From NCBI GenBank assembly GCA_016285885.1, contig JAEERP010000002.1:342572-406571 (forward strand): 64,000 bases of DNA, given 5' to 3'. Under the pieces are notes generated by a model that saw only the letters and a list, made by a program, of their open reading frames with translations, had not been told where the DNA came from and did not search any database. The position numbers and the translations under genes are program-made. The stretch's first letter is position 1. Every line of letters starts with the position of its first letter. The DNA comes from Paludibacteraceae bacterium. GTDB taxonomy: Bacteria > Bacteroidota > Bacteroidia > Bacteroidales > Paludibacteraceae. Below are positions 16,837 to 25,069 of the stretch, one piece after another.

Positions 16837-18051
16837 ATGGATACGAAAAGATTAGATAGTTTATTCGCAAGCTGGAAGAAAAAGAATTTGTTGACGAACG
16901 GTGCGTTGGTTATGGGGCGTAGTTGGATCCCTTATGTGTTCGGACCCCTTGTCGGAATGGCCTTTTCTGGATTTGCATGCGGGGTGACCGAATCGATATT
17001 CTCCTCCCCCCATTTCCCCATCTCCATCGCATGTGGCGTGGTTTCCTTCCTCCTATTTGTCCAAATGTTTCCCGTCAAACATTTTTACAAGGATCGTATC
17101 GAGTTGTTTCGTTTGTGGGGGCTTGTAAAACGTAAGGCTTATTATGCGGATTTGAAGAAAATAGTCTATTCTTCTTTTTATGATTATAAATCGGACTCTT
17201 GGGAGAGGGCTCTTGTCATTTCGTTCAAAAAGATGTTGTGCCGAGTGGATTGTGGCTTTTTCATTGATAAAAACTTCGATTGTTTGTTGCAATTGTTTTC
17301 TTGTTACAAGCCTCTATTCGTCAATGAGTTCTATTATAAGCAGATGGTAAATCTCCTTGCGTATATGATAACGCTAAAGAGTGATCCTCAATATCAGTAT
17401 GAGGAGACTCAGTCCGCGGTGAGGTATCTTGCGGAGGTGTGTGGAAATAGTTCTACGGATTATGGGGAAAAACTTGCCTCTGGAATAAAACTATACAATG
17501 CGTATAGGCAGGAGGAAGACAAACTTCCTGCGGAATTGGGGTATGTCTCTGTATGCCTCGATATTCTGCACAACAAGGGCGTGTGCTATGCGGACCGGTT
17601 GGAATTGTTGTCTGCTCTTTTCGAATGTACCTATGCGAGTGACGGTATGGTGGACGATGTGGAGCTGGACCGCCTCTCCCGCATCGCCTTCTACTTCCGT
17701 ATCAATGAGTGGGACTTTCTCTCACTGAAGTATCGCTTCGAGACGGAGAGCCAGAGCAAAAAACAACGGAATGGCACGGAGAACGCCCAGCAACGTGAGC
17801 GTTACCAATCCGCCTATTCCAACCGTATGAAGGAGGCCTATAAAATACTGGGATTGAGCGAGAAAGCCACGTTGGATGAGGTGAAATCCGCCTACCGTGC
17901 GCAGGTGAAGACCTGCCACCCCGATACCCTTCCGCCTGCCGCCAAGGATAAGGAGAGGGAAGAGGCATCGATACGTTTCCGCACGGTCACGGAGGCGTAT
18001 GATTTTTTGTGTGTGGAGTTGGCCGCAGAGCCGGTTAGCGTGGCGAGATAA
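16837..18051 (+). CDS. TerB/J-domain membrane protein, array copy 8
   Basis: A 404-residue paralog, sister of copy 2 at the N terminus (MDTKRLDSLFASWKKKNLLT), with two codons fewer in the TNGAL turn. Hydrophobic segments are at about 36-58 and 62-80. A PH-like part begins HFYKDRIELFRLWGL. Before TerB it reads VCLDILHNKGVCYADRLELL, and the TerB core is LFECTYASDGMVDDVELDRL. The J domain contains CHPDTLPPAA and the protein ends EPVSVAR. Unlike copies 1, 2, 6 and 7 it is not followed by a REP unit; the CY..MF repeat protein starts 25 bases after its stop. Confidence 0.85.
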   Translation: MDTKRLDSLFASWKKKNLLTNGALVMGRSWIPYVFGPLVGMAFSGFACGVTESIFSSPHFPISIACGVVSFLLFVQMFPVKHFYKDRIELFRLWGLVKRKAYYADLKKIVYSSFYDYKSDSWERALVISFKKMLCRVDCGFFIDKNFDCLLQLFSCYKPLFVNEFYYKQMVNLLAYMITLKSDPQYQYEETQSAVRYLAEVCGNSSTDYGEKLASGIKLYNAYRQEEDKLPAELGYVSVCLDILHNKGVCYADRLELLSALFECTYASDGMVDDVELDRLSRIAFYFRINEWDFLSLKYRFETESQSKKQRNGTENAQQRERYQSAYSNRMKEAYKILGLSEKATLDEVKSAYRAQVKTCHPDTLPPAAKDKEREEASIRFRTVTEAYDFLCVELAAEPVSVAR

Positions 18052-18076
18052 ATGTTTTAATCTAATTTTTCATCGT

Positions 18077-20188
18077 ATGAGACGTTACGCTTTTTTACTT
18101 ATTCTTTTCTTTCTTCTTGCCTCGATGGGCAGGGCGGCGGATCCGCTTCGCCTCACGGCCGTGGAGAAAGGGGTGATGGTCTCTGTAGCGTCGTATGCGG
18201 GCAATCATCCTTCCCTGGAGTATTCCCGCGATGAGGGCGCTTCGTGGTCTCCGCTGCGTTTCCACCCGAGTGAGGATGGGGAGCCCGTGAACACCATGTC
18301 GGAACTGATCGAACTGCGGCATGCGGGCGAAACGGTCTGCTTCAGGGGAGACAACCCGAACGGACTCTCCGGCTCTACCTCAACGAATGATAGGGGCTTC
18401 CATCGGACCTGTTATACCGCTTTCGTAATCGAGGGAGCGGTCTATGCGGACGGCGACGTGATGAGTCTGCTGTATGGGGACGCTTCGCATGCGGAGATCC
18501 CTTCCGAATATTGCTTCTACCGCCTGTTCGAGAATTGTGAAGGCTTGCGCCGGGCGCCATGCTTGCCCGCCACGACGTTGACCAAAGGGTGCTACTCCCA
18601 CATGTTCACTGGCTGCAAGGGGTTGAAGGAAGCCCCTGCATTGCCTGCCCTGAACGTGTCTGACGGTTGTTATGCGAATATGTTCGAGGGGTGCGAAGGT
18701 TTGCGCCGTGCGCCACGTTTGCCGGCCACCGAGTTGGGCGTGGGGTGCTACATGGCTATGTTCTCCGGTTGCAAGAAGTTGAGGCGTGCGCCACGTTTGC
18801 CGGCGGAGAAGATGGCGGACTATTGCTATTACCGTATGTTCGCTGGGTGCTCGTCGCTGAAGAGGACGCCCGATCTCCCCGCACGCTCTTTGGCGTCCTA
18901 TTGCTATGGGGATATGTTCTCTGGTTGTTTCCGCCTGAAGAGGGTGGGAAAACTCCCTGCCGAGGTGATGGCGAAGGAGTGTTACAGTTCCATGTTCGCG
19001 ATGTGCCATGACTTGCGGGAGGCACCTGCCTTGCCTTCTGTCCGTTTGGCGAATTCCTGCTATGCGAGTATGTTTAGTTTGTGTAGGCGTTTGAAGCGTG
19101 CGCCTCTATTGCCTGCCGATACGCTGGCGGAGTATTGCTATGCTGGGATGTTCTCGGGCACAGGTTTGACCGAAGCGCCTGAACTTCCTGCCATGACGTT
19201 GGCGAGATTCTGCTATTTGAGTATGTTTAGTTCGTGTGGGCGTTTGAAGCGTGCGCCTCTATTGCCTGCCGATACGTTAGCGATGCATTGCTATGATGGA
19301 ATGTTCTGGGCTACGGGTTTGACTGAGGCGCCTGAACTTCCTGCCAAGACATTGGCGCGAGCCTGCTATGCGTACATGTTTGGTGAGTGTAAGCGTTTGA
19401 AGCGTGCGCCTTTATTGCCTGCCGATACGTTGGCGAAGCGTTGCTATGTAGGAATGTTCTCGGGCTCGGGCTTGACCGAGTTGCCTGAACTTCCTGCCAT
19501 GACATTGGCGGAGGATTGTTACCAATACATGTTCTCGAAGTGTCGTTTGATAAAACGGGCCGTTCCACTGCCTGCGCAGAACTTGTCTCCTGGCTGCTAT
19601 GCCTTTATGTTCTCTGAATGCCCAGGGGTGGAGGAGGCTCCCGTCTTGCCGGCTACCGTGATGCGGAATCAGTGCTACCAGGGAATGTTCGAGGGCTGTG
19701 AGTCGTTGCGTCGTGCGCCGTCATTGCCTGCGACGGAGTTGGCGGATGGATGTTATAGTAGCCTGTTTAGGGGCTGTAAATCGCTGACGGAGCCTCCGGC
19801 TCTTCCCGCCAAGGTTCTGAGTCCTTATTGTTATGCGAATATGTTCGATGGTTGTGTGCGCCTTTCCGTCATGTCCTCGCTTCCCGCAGAAGAGATGAAG
19901 ACGGGTTGCTATTTGGGTATGTTTGCGGGTTGTGCCGCATTGGAACGGGCGCCTGAGTTGCCAGCCGTCTCCTTGGCGGAGGATTGTTACAAGGGAATGT
20001 TTCGTGGTTGTACCGGTCTGAAGTACCTGAAGGTTCATTTCAACAGTTGGTTGGACTCCACCTTTTCTGTCGCCACGAGCGGTTGGTTGGATGGTGTGGG
20101 GGAGGAGGGCACCTTCGTCTGCCCTGAGGTGCTCCCGGTTGATGACGGGACGAGCGGGGTGCCGGAGGGTTGGAGAATTAAGAATTAA
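18077..20188 (+). CDS. Secreted CY..MF repeat protein (BspA/LRR-like)
   Basis: This 703-residue exported protein has a signal peptide (MRRYAFLLILFFLLASMGRA), a beta-rich N-terminal part (about 22-150, with LEYSRDEGASWSPL) and then about 20 repeats of 23-26 residues. The consensus is LPAxxLAxxCYxxMFxGCxxLxxAPx. This is a variant of the solenoid repeats in BspA-like surface proteins, so surface exposure and binding are the likely role. Each unit has invariant Cys in CY and usually Cys in GC; three units near the centre carry T or S instead (FSGT, FWAT, FSGS). The last codons and stop (W-R-I-K-N-stop) fall inside a dispersed AATTAAGAATTAAGAATT repeat, so the natural C terminus was probably replaced. 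I start at ATG 18077, where the signal peptide begins. Confidence 0.8.
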   Translation: MRRYAFLLILFFLLASMGRAADPLRLTAVEKGVMVSVASYAGNHPSLEYSRDEGASWSPLRFHPSEDGEPVNTMSELIELRHAGETVCFRGDNPNGLSGSTSTNDRGFHRTCYTAFVIEGAVYADGDVMSLLYGDASHAEIPSEYCFYRLFENCEGLRRAPCLPATTLTKGCYSHMFTGCKGLKEAPALPALNVSDGCYANMFEGCEGLRRAPRLPATELGVGCYMAMFSGCKKLRRAPRLPAEKMADYCYYRMFAGCSSLKRTPDLPARSLASYCYGDMFSGCFRLKRVGKLPAEVMAKECYSSMFAMCHDLREAPALPSVRLANSCYASMFSLCRRLKRAPLLPADTLAEYCYAGMFSGTGLTEAPELPAMTLARFCYLSMFSSCGRLKRAPLLPADTLAMHCYDGMFWATGLTEAPELPAKTLARACYAYMFGECKRLKRAPLLPADTLAKRCYVGMFSGSGLTELPELPAMTLAEDCYQYMFSKCRLIKRAVPLPAQNLSPGCYAFMFSECPGVEEAPVLPATVMRNQCYQGMFEGCESLRRAPSLPATELADGCYSSLFRGCKSLTEPPALPAKVLSPYCYANMFDGCVRLSVMSSLPAEEMKTGCYLGMFAGCAALERAPELPAVSLAEDCYKGMFRGCTGLKYLKVHFNSWLDSTFSVATSGWLDGVGEEGTFVCPEVLPVDDGTSGVPEGWRIKN

Positions 20189-20325
20189 GAATTTTGAAAC
20201 GTCAGTTCGACGAAGTCAATTAAGAATTAGGGTGGTGTTCGTGGGAATACAGTTGTGGGTAATGAACCGATAGTTCGACGAAATCGATTGAGGAGAGCGT
20301 ATCTATGCACGATGTGCACATTCCA

Positions 20326-20372
20326 GCCCTGAAAGGGCATAACATATATAGCTTAGGGCAACGCCCTATGGG
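20326..20372 (+). repeat. REP-like hairpin pair
   Basis: GCCCTGAAAGGGC (20326-20338), spacer ATAACATATATAGCT, hairpin TAGGGCAACGCCCTA (20354-20368). First of three units in the 430-base gap between the CY..MF gene and tpiA; AT-rich TTAAGAATT repeats fill the rest of the gap. Confidence 0.85.
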
Positions 20373-20428
20373 AATTAAGAATTAAGAATTGAAGGGTGTG
20401 CATTTCCTTGCATGATGCGCATAACTGA

Positions 20429-20474
20429 GCCCTGAAAGGGCGAAACATTATTTAGCCCAGGGCATCGCCCTGGG
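20429..20474 (+). repeat. REP-like hairpin pair
   Basis: GCCCTGAAAGGGC (20429-20441) and CCCAGGGCATCGCCCTGGG (20456-20474), in the same orientation as its neighbours. Confidence 0.85.
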
Positions 20475-20505
20475 GAATTATGGATGCCCGTCCGGTTCAT
20501 TGCCA

Positions 20506-20551
20506 GCCCTGAAAGGGCGAAACATATATAGCCAAGGGCAACGCCCTAGGG
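20506..20551 (+). repeat. REP-like hairpin pair
   Basis: GCCCTGAAAGGGC (20506-20518) and an imperfect CCAAGGGCAACGCCCTAGGG hairpin ending at about 20551, immediately before the tpiA terminator. Confidence 0.83.
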
Positions 20552-20558
20552 AATTATG

Positions 20559-20595
20559 ACGAAAAAGGGCGAACAATATGTCCGCCCTTTTTCGT
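20559..20595 (-). terminator. Terminator of the tpiA operon
   Basis: A perfect 13-bp stem ACGAAAAAGGGCG / CGCCCTTTTTCGT with an 11-base loop has A and T tracts within the arms, so it could work in both directions. It lies 24 bases past the tpiA stop. Confidence 0.8.
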
Positions 20596-20618
20596 TATGA
20601 TCATTTGATAGGTTAGAA

Positions 20619-21374
20619 TCAGAATGCGTTGATGATGCCGCAGAAATCCTCAACCTTCAAAGAAGCGCCACCGATCAAACCACCGTCGATGTCTGGCTTA
20701 GCGAACAACTCAGGGGCGTTAGAAGCCTTGCAAGAACCACCGTAAAGGATAGAAGTGTTCTCAGCAACTTCCTTGCCATATTTGTCAGCTACGCAAGAAC
20801 GGATGTATGCGTGGATCTCCTCAGCTTGGTCAGCCGTAGCGGTCTTGCCAGTTCCGATTGCCCAGATTGGCTCGTAAGCGATGGTGATCTTAGCGAAATC
20901 CTCAGCGGACAAGTTGAATACAGAACCCTCCAACTCAGCCTTAACGACTGCGTTCTGCTTGTTAGCCTCACGCTCAGCCAAGCTCTCGCCGATGCAGAAG
21001 ATAACCTTCAAACCGTTCTTCAATGCCAAGAGAACTTTCTCCTTCAAGATCTCTGGAGTCTCGTGGTAGTACTCACGACGCTCAGAGTGACCCAAGATAA
21101 CGTACTCCGCACCTGTGGACTTAACCATAGCGGCGGAAACCTCGCCAGTGAATGCGCCAGACTCTTTGTCTGCACAGTTCTCAGCGGAAACTGCGATCAC
21201 CTTAGTGTCGATGGCTGCAGCTACGCTTGCCAAGTGGATGAATGGAGTGCCGATGATGACATCACAATTCAGTTTCTTACCCTTCAAAGCGGCGTCCAAG
21301 CCCTTTGCCAACTCAAGACCCTCTTGGAGTGTCTTGTTCATTTTCCAGTTTCCTGCAACGATATTCTTTCTCAT
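20619..21374 (-). CDS. tpiA: Triosephosphate isomerase
   Basis: This 251-residue cytoplasmic enzyme interconverts dihydroxyacetone phosphate and glyceraldehyde 3-phosphate in glycolysis. Catalytic residues are all visible: Lys in NWKMNK (about 12), His in GHSERR (about 99) and Glu in [12 protein letters not shown] (about 170). The phosphate-binding loop near the end reads YGGSCKASN, with GLIGGASL after it. Length is normal. It is the last gene of a leftward run after the DUF1599 and DoxX-like genes, 31 bases from the latter, an order known from Bacteroides. The gene is typical of chromosomal core, with no sign of transfer. Confidence 0.98.
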   Translation of the reverse strand: MRKNIVAGNWKMNKTLQEGLELAKGLDAALKGKKLNCDVIIGTPFIHLASVAAAIDTKVIAVSAENCADKESGAFTGEVSAAMVKSTGAEYVILGHSERREYYHETPEILKEKVLLALKNGLKVIFCIGESLAEREANKQNAVVKAELEGSVFNLSAEDFAKITIAYEPIWAIGTGKTATADQAEEIHAYIRSCVADKYGKEVAENTSILYGGSCKASNAPELFAKPDIDGGLIGGASLKVEDFCGIINAF

Positions 21375-21405
21375 TGTAATATTAATAAATGATTATGATA
21401 ATGTT

Positions 21406-22686
21406 TTATTTTCCTTTCTTCTTGCTGATGGAGGATATGAGCCAATCGATGGCGAAGACGATGGCGATGACGACAAGGAAGGCGATGACGGACATCGTCA
21501 CCATTCCCCATTCGTTAGGCTGCTGTACCTCTCCCATTTGCGATTGCTCCAATGGTGTGTTGAACTTCGGCAAGTTCTTGTTGCTCCATTTGTTCACGAC
21601 CACGCCGTTCTTGATCAGCACGAGACCTGGGTTGGAGCGTACGATCGTCTTCAAAGTGATCTCGTCCGTGTTGACGAATGGGTATCCTCCGCCTTCTGCG
21701 TTGTGTCCCATCTCGTTCTTGAACTCCTTCATCTCGTCCGTCTCAAGGCCTGTGGCGGTCATGCAATAGAATCCGTAGCCATGTTCTTGTGCGTATTGGT
21801 AGATGTCGTTGATCTCCTTACGCTTATTGGTCAATGCTTTCTCAACTCGGTAGCATACCATCAGGAAGGTGTAGCCCTCTTTGTTCAACACCTCCTCCGT
21901 GATGTCTCCGTCGTCCGGATGTTCCATGGAGAAGTCGTGGATCGGTGGTTCGAATCCTTTCTTGATCAGTTTATGCTTTGAGTCCACGAAGGTCCATGTG
22001 CTGTCGTCCTTCGGGTAATTCTCCAAGGAGAACTCTTGTTGCACACCATCCTTCTCGTAAACTAGGATGGTCTCGAATTGATCCTCCTCCGCACCCTCTG
22101 GCACCTCCATTGATTTGATGATGTCCGTTCCGTTCTTGTAAGGGCGGAAGTCTATGATTGGGAGGTTGAAGTAGCAGTAGATGGAGAGCAGGATAGAGAA
22201 CGAGCCTGCGCAGATGGCTATTAGCCACTCGGTGCGGTCCGAGAAGAGTTTCGGACTATATTCCCGCCATTTGTACACTAGAACCGCAAGGGCGAATAGT
22301 ACAATGTTTTTCCAGAATGTTTGCCAATTGCTGATGACCAAGGCGTCACCGAAGCATCCACAGTCCGACACTGGATCGGCGATGGCGATCCATAAGGTGA
22401 GGGGTGTCATGAAACACATCATGAGGATGGCTAGAATGGAAGTGGATTTGATGTTGGTTCCTAAAACCAGGCAGACACCGATCAGGAACTCGAGGGCGGC
22501 CAATCCGATGCCGATGACTAGGGCGATCGGAGCGAAGAAGTCCAAGCCCATCGCCGCCATGTAATCTTGGATTTTGTAGGTCGAACCGAGTGGGTCTACC
22601 GCCTTCACGTAGCCGGAGAAGACAAAAACCAATCCTAAGAGTATTCTCGCTATGACAACTATCTTGCTTTTTACCGTATCTTTCAT
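21406..22686 (-). CDS. DoxX-like membrane protein with C-terminal thioredoxin-like part (BT_3928 family)
   Basis: A 426-residue inner-membrane protein. The N-terminal third is DoxX-like with four hydrophobic helices (about 8-28, 50-72, 75-95, 115-135) and the ARILLGLVFVFSGYVKAVDP opening of that family. A fifth segment at about 148-170 leads into a periplasmic part, and a last helix (about 395-417) precedes a basic tail. The periplasmic part has a thioredoxin-like pattern without CxxC (YTFLMVCYRV ... GLVLIKNGVVVNKW). In Bacteroides this family sits next to tpiA, as here. The exact role is unknown; a part in envelope redox or maturation is inference. Confidence 0.88.
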   Translation of the reverse strand: MKDTVKSKIVVIARILLGLVFVFSGYVKAVDPLGSTYKIQDYMAAMGLDFFAPIALVIGIGLAALEFLIGVCLVLGTNIKSTSILAILMMCFMTPLTLWIAIADPVSDCGCFGDALVISNWQTFWKNIVLFALAVLVYKWREYSPKLFSDRTEWLIAICAGSFSILLSIYCYFNLPIIDFRPYKNGTDIIKSMEVPEGAEEDQFETILVYEKDGVQQEFSLENYPKDDSTWTFVDSKHKLIKKGFEPPIHDFSMEHPDDGDITEEVLNKEGYTFLMVCYRVEKALTNKRKEINDIYQYAQEHGYGFYCMTATGLETDEMKEFKNEMGHNAEGGGYPFVNTDEITLKTIVRSNPGLVLIKNGVVVNKWSNKNLPKFNTPLEQSQMGEVQQPNEWGMVTMSVIAFLVVIAIVFAIDWLISSISKKKGK

Positions 22687-22716
22687 GCTTCCAAAATTAC
22701 TAAAATATTTATTCGC

Positions 22717-23256
22717 TTAATCCTTAAAATCTAATTTTATTAGTCCGAACAACGCATAATTCACCATGTCCATGTAGTTCGCCTCTATTCCTTCGGAGAT
22801 GATCGTCTTGTTTTGATTGTCTTCGATCTGTTTGGTTCGATAGAGCTTCATGAGGATGAGGTCCGTGTAGGAGGTGGTGCGCATGGAGCGCCAAGCCTCG
22901 TCGTAGTCGTGGTTCTTCGCCAACATTAAGTCGACGGTCTTCTTCATGTACTCGTCATAAAGTTCGATGGCCTCTTGTGGGGTGAGGTCAGACTCGTCTG
23001 AATAGCCCTTCTCCAACTGGATCATTCCCATGATGCCGTAGTTCACGATGCCGATGAGCTCCGGACGTATGCCTTCGTTCACCTTTGCCTCGCCCTTCAC
23101 TTCTAGGGTGCGGATTCGGTTCGCTTTGATGAATATTTGGTCGGTGATGGATGCCGGACGCATGATGCGCCATGCGGCTCCGTAGTCCTGCAGCTTCTTG
23201 CTGTAGATGTCCTTGCATACGGCTATTACCGCCTCGAATTGTTCTTTCGTATCCAC
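22717..23256 (-). CDS. DUF1599 domain protein
   Basis: A 179-residue cytoplasmic protein built of two similar halves, each with a DYGAAWRIMR / DYDEAWRSMR block and a following LEVKGEAKVNEGI / NQNKTIISEGI segment. DUF1599 proteins are related to a domain associated with nucleotide modification; no reaction is established. It is the first gene of the leftward DUF1599 - DoxX-like - tpiA set, 30 bases from the next gene. CAAATTTA at 23285-23292 reads TAAATTTG on the coding strand, a -7 match about 28 nt upstream of the start. Confidence 0.92.
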   Translation of the reverse strand: MDTKEQFEAVIAVCKDIYSKKLQDYGAAWRIMRPASITDQIFIKANRIRTLEVKGEAKVNEGIRPELIGIVNYGIMGMIQLEKGYSDESDLTPQEAIELYDEYMKKTVDLMLAKNHDYDEAWRSMRTTSYTDLILMKLYRTKQIEDNQNKTIISEGIEANYMDMVNYALFGLIKLDFKD

Positions 23257-23375
23257 TCTTTTCTCTTTTTTTCTGTTACCACGGCAAATTTACCCCTTTG
23301 GAGATTAATATCCTTGCCTCTTGCCGGAAAAAATGTTAACTTAATTCAAAATTCATAATTCAAAATTCATAATTC

Positions 23376-23420
23376 CATAGGGCGTTGCCCTAGGCTATAT
23401 ATGTTATGCCCTTTCAGGGC
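23376..23420 (-). repeat. REP-like hairpin pair (inverted orientation)
   Basis: TAGGGCGTTGCCCTA at 23378-23392 and GCCCTTTCAGGGC at 23408-23420: the family unit read on the minus strand, 55 bases past the stop of the leftward TPR gene. It is preceded by AT-rich AATTCATAATTCAAAATT repeats (23340-23375). Confidence 0.85.
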
Positions 23421-23474
23421 TGGGGTGTGCGCATCATGTAAGGAAACGCACTCTCTACAACTCTTAATTCTTAA

Positions 23475-23747
23475 CTATTGGTTGAACATGTCCTTGTTGT
23501 AGAATGCCAGCACCTCCTGTATGGCGTCGTAGGCCATGCGGGCGGGCGATTCTGGGTTGAGGTCCATTGCCGCTTGGTACTCGTTTAGCGCTCTTTCCCA
23601 GTCTTCTCTTTTACGGAAGAGGTTCCCTAGGAGGAAATGTCCTCCGTCATCGTTCGGATTCTCCTCGATGTGCCTTTTCAGTCGCTCTTCGGCTTCTTGG
23701 AATTTTTCCTCCGAAAGCAATCTCTTTATCTCTTCCAAATTACTCAT
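23475..23747 (-). CDS. Small TPR protein
   Basis: A 90-residue protein with about two tetratricopeptide repeats: AEERLKRHIEENPNDDGGHF and LGNLFRKREDWERALNEYQ followed by AAMDLNPESP. It has no signal peptide, so it is probably a cytoplasmic protein-interaction module. Its start overlaps the stop of the peptide deformylase gene by four bases (ATGA), so both are translated from one mRNA. The last residues (AFYNKDMFNQ) are not TPR-like. Confidence 0.85.
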   Translation of the reverse strand: MSNLEEIKRLLSEEKFQEAEERLKRHIEENPNDDGGHFLLGNLFRKREDWERALNEYQAAMDLNPESPARMAYDAIQEVLAFYNKDMFNQ

Positions 23748-24298
23748 TTTGAAGTTTTTATTCTGTACCTACATCTGATCTTTCCATTGATCATGTTGGT
23801 GATTTTGCCACGGTTCATTTGCCTTCTGATGGGTGATATCCTATCGATGAATACTTTCCCCTCCAAGTGGTCGTATTCGTGCTGGATGACTCTCGCCTTG
23901 TACTTCTCGTACACCTCGTCATGAGGTTGCATATCCTCGTCAAGGTATTGGATGCGTATCTTGGTCGGACGTTTCACGCTCTCGCTGATGCCAGGCAGGC
24001 TGAGGCACCCTTCGTCGCACGACTCCATCTCCTCTCCGTATTCGACGATCTGAGGGTTGATGAACACCTTCTTGAATCCTTTGAATTGCGGGTCGTCCTC
24101 CGCCAATATCTCAAGATCAATAACGAACATGCGGATGGAAAGCCCGATTTGAGGGGCTGCCAGCCCGATGCCGTCCGCATTGTACATCGTGGCGAACATG
24201 TCCTCCGCTAATTGCTTGATGTTAGGGTAGTCCGACGTGATCTCTTTCGTCTCTTCTCTTAACACGGGACAACCGTATACGACTATGGGATATATCAT
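23744..24298 (-). CDS. def: Peptide deformylase
   Basis: This 184-residue cytoplasmic metalloenzyme removes the formyl group from the N-terminal Met of new proteins. All three family motifs are present: GIGLAAPQIG (about 46-55), EGCLSLPG with the metal Cys (about 98-105), and HEYDHLEG with the two metal His and the catalytic Glu (about 140-147). Length and opening (MIYPIVVYGCPVLR) are normal for Bacteroidota. It lies 24 bases after ruvX and overlaps the TPR gene, forming a ruvX-def-TPR operon. Confidence 0.97.
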   Translation of the reverse strand: MIYPIVVYGCPVLREETKEITSDYPNIKQLAEDMFATMYNADGIGLAAPQIGLSIRMFVIDLEILAEDDPQFKGFKKVFINPQIVEYGEEMESCDEGCLSLPGISESVKRPTKIRIQYLDEDMQPHDEVYEKYKARVIQHEYDHLEGKVFIDRISPIRRQMNRGKITNMINGKIRCRYRIKTSK

Positions 24299-24322
24299 TT
24301 TCTTATAATGTTTTGTTTATTC

Positions 24323-24745
24323 TCACATTGTGAATTTCTTGCTCTCCATGTAGGATTGCAGGATGATGGTGGCGCTTATCTCGTCCACCAAGGCCTTGTC
24401 TTGCCGCTCCTTTTTCTTTAACCCTCCATCTAGCATGGCCCTGTGGGCTAATACGGAGGTGAAACGCTCGTCGTGCATGACGATGGGTATTTGTGGCAAT
24501 CTTTTTTTCAGGGCGTTGATGAAGGGGGTGATGTATTTCATCGATTCCGATGGCTCGTTTTTCATTGTCTTGGGTTGTCCCACCACGATAAGTTCGACCG
24601 ACTCCTTCTTCGTGTATTCCTCGATGAAACGGAGTATGTCGTTTGCTGGAACGGTGCATAAACCGTTCGCAATGATCTGACAGGGGTCGGTCACTGCGAC
24701 GCCCACTCTCTTCCTCCCGTAATCTATGGCCATTATCCTACCCAT
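24323..24745 (-). CDS. ruvX: Holliday junction resolvase-like protein RuvX (YqgF)
   Basis: A 140-residue protein with an RNase H-like fold. The first acidic site is in MAIDYGRKRVGVA, the second region is VVGQPKTMKNEPSESM, followed by MHDERFTSVLA and the final acidic KALVDEISATIILQSYM. The family is linked to 5' processing of pre-16S rRNA and was first proposed as a resolvase. It is the first gene of the ruvX-def-TPR operon. The upstream gap of about 320 bases holds only REP units and AT-rich repeats. Confidence 0.95.
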   Translation of the reverse strand: MGRIMAIDYGRKRVGVAVTDPCQIIANGLCTVPANDILRFIEEYTKKESVELIVVGQPKTMKNEPSESMKYITPFINALKKRLPQIPIVMHDERFTSVLAHRAMLDGGLKKKERQDKALVDEISATIILQSYMESKKFTM

Positions 24746-24823
24746 ACGCCCGCGAATTTACGAAATTTTGCCGTATTTGGTTATTTACTATTTAACTATT
24801 TACGATTTACGATTTCATAAATC

Positions 24824-24868
24824 CCCAGGGCGTTGCCCTGGGCTATATGTGTTATGCCCTTTCAGGGC
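24824..24868 (-). repeat. REP-like hairpin pair (inverted orientation)
   Basis: CCCAGGGCGTTGCCCTGGG (24824-24842) and GCCCTTTCAGGGC (24856-24868) in the gap between ruvX and the regulator gene. Confidence 0.86.
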
Positions 24869-24934
24869 TGAGGTGTGCGCATCGTGTAAATCCCGCTCAT
24901 TAATTCTTAATTCTTAATTCAAAATTCATAATTT

Positions 24935-24980
24935 CCTAGGGTGTTGCCCTGGGCTAGATAATGTTATGCCCTTTCAGGGC
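24935..24980 (-). repeat. REP-like hairpin pair (inverted orientation)
   Basis: CCTAGGGTGTTGCCCTGGG (24935-24953) and GCCCTTTCAGGGC (24968-24980). It is flanked by TTCTTAATTCTTAATTC stretches at 24898-24933 and 25038-25070. Confidence 0.85.
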
Positions 24981-25069
24981 GGACATTGAATGGTATGGTT
25001 CTCATTCTTAACTCTTTACGTTAACAAGCAACAGACAAATTCTTAACTCTTAATTCTTAACTCTTAATT

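Noticed and set aside
7213..18000. Long open frames antisense to the J-domain array
   Set aside because: They repeat in every paralog because the sense genes do, have Leu/Arg-rich low-complexity products and no promoter or family resemblance.
18077..20188. RHS or adhesin toxin
   Set aside because: No RHS core, toxin tip or immunity gene; only a signal peptide, a beta-rich start and CY..MF repeats.
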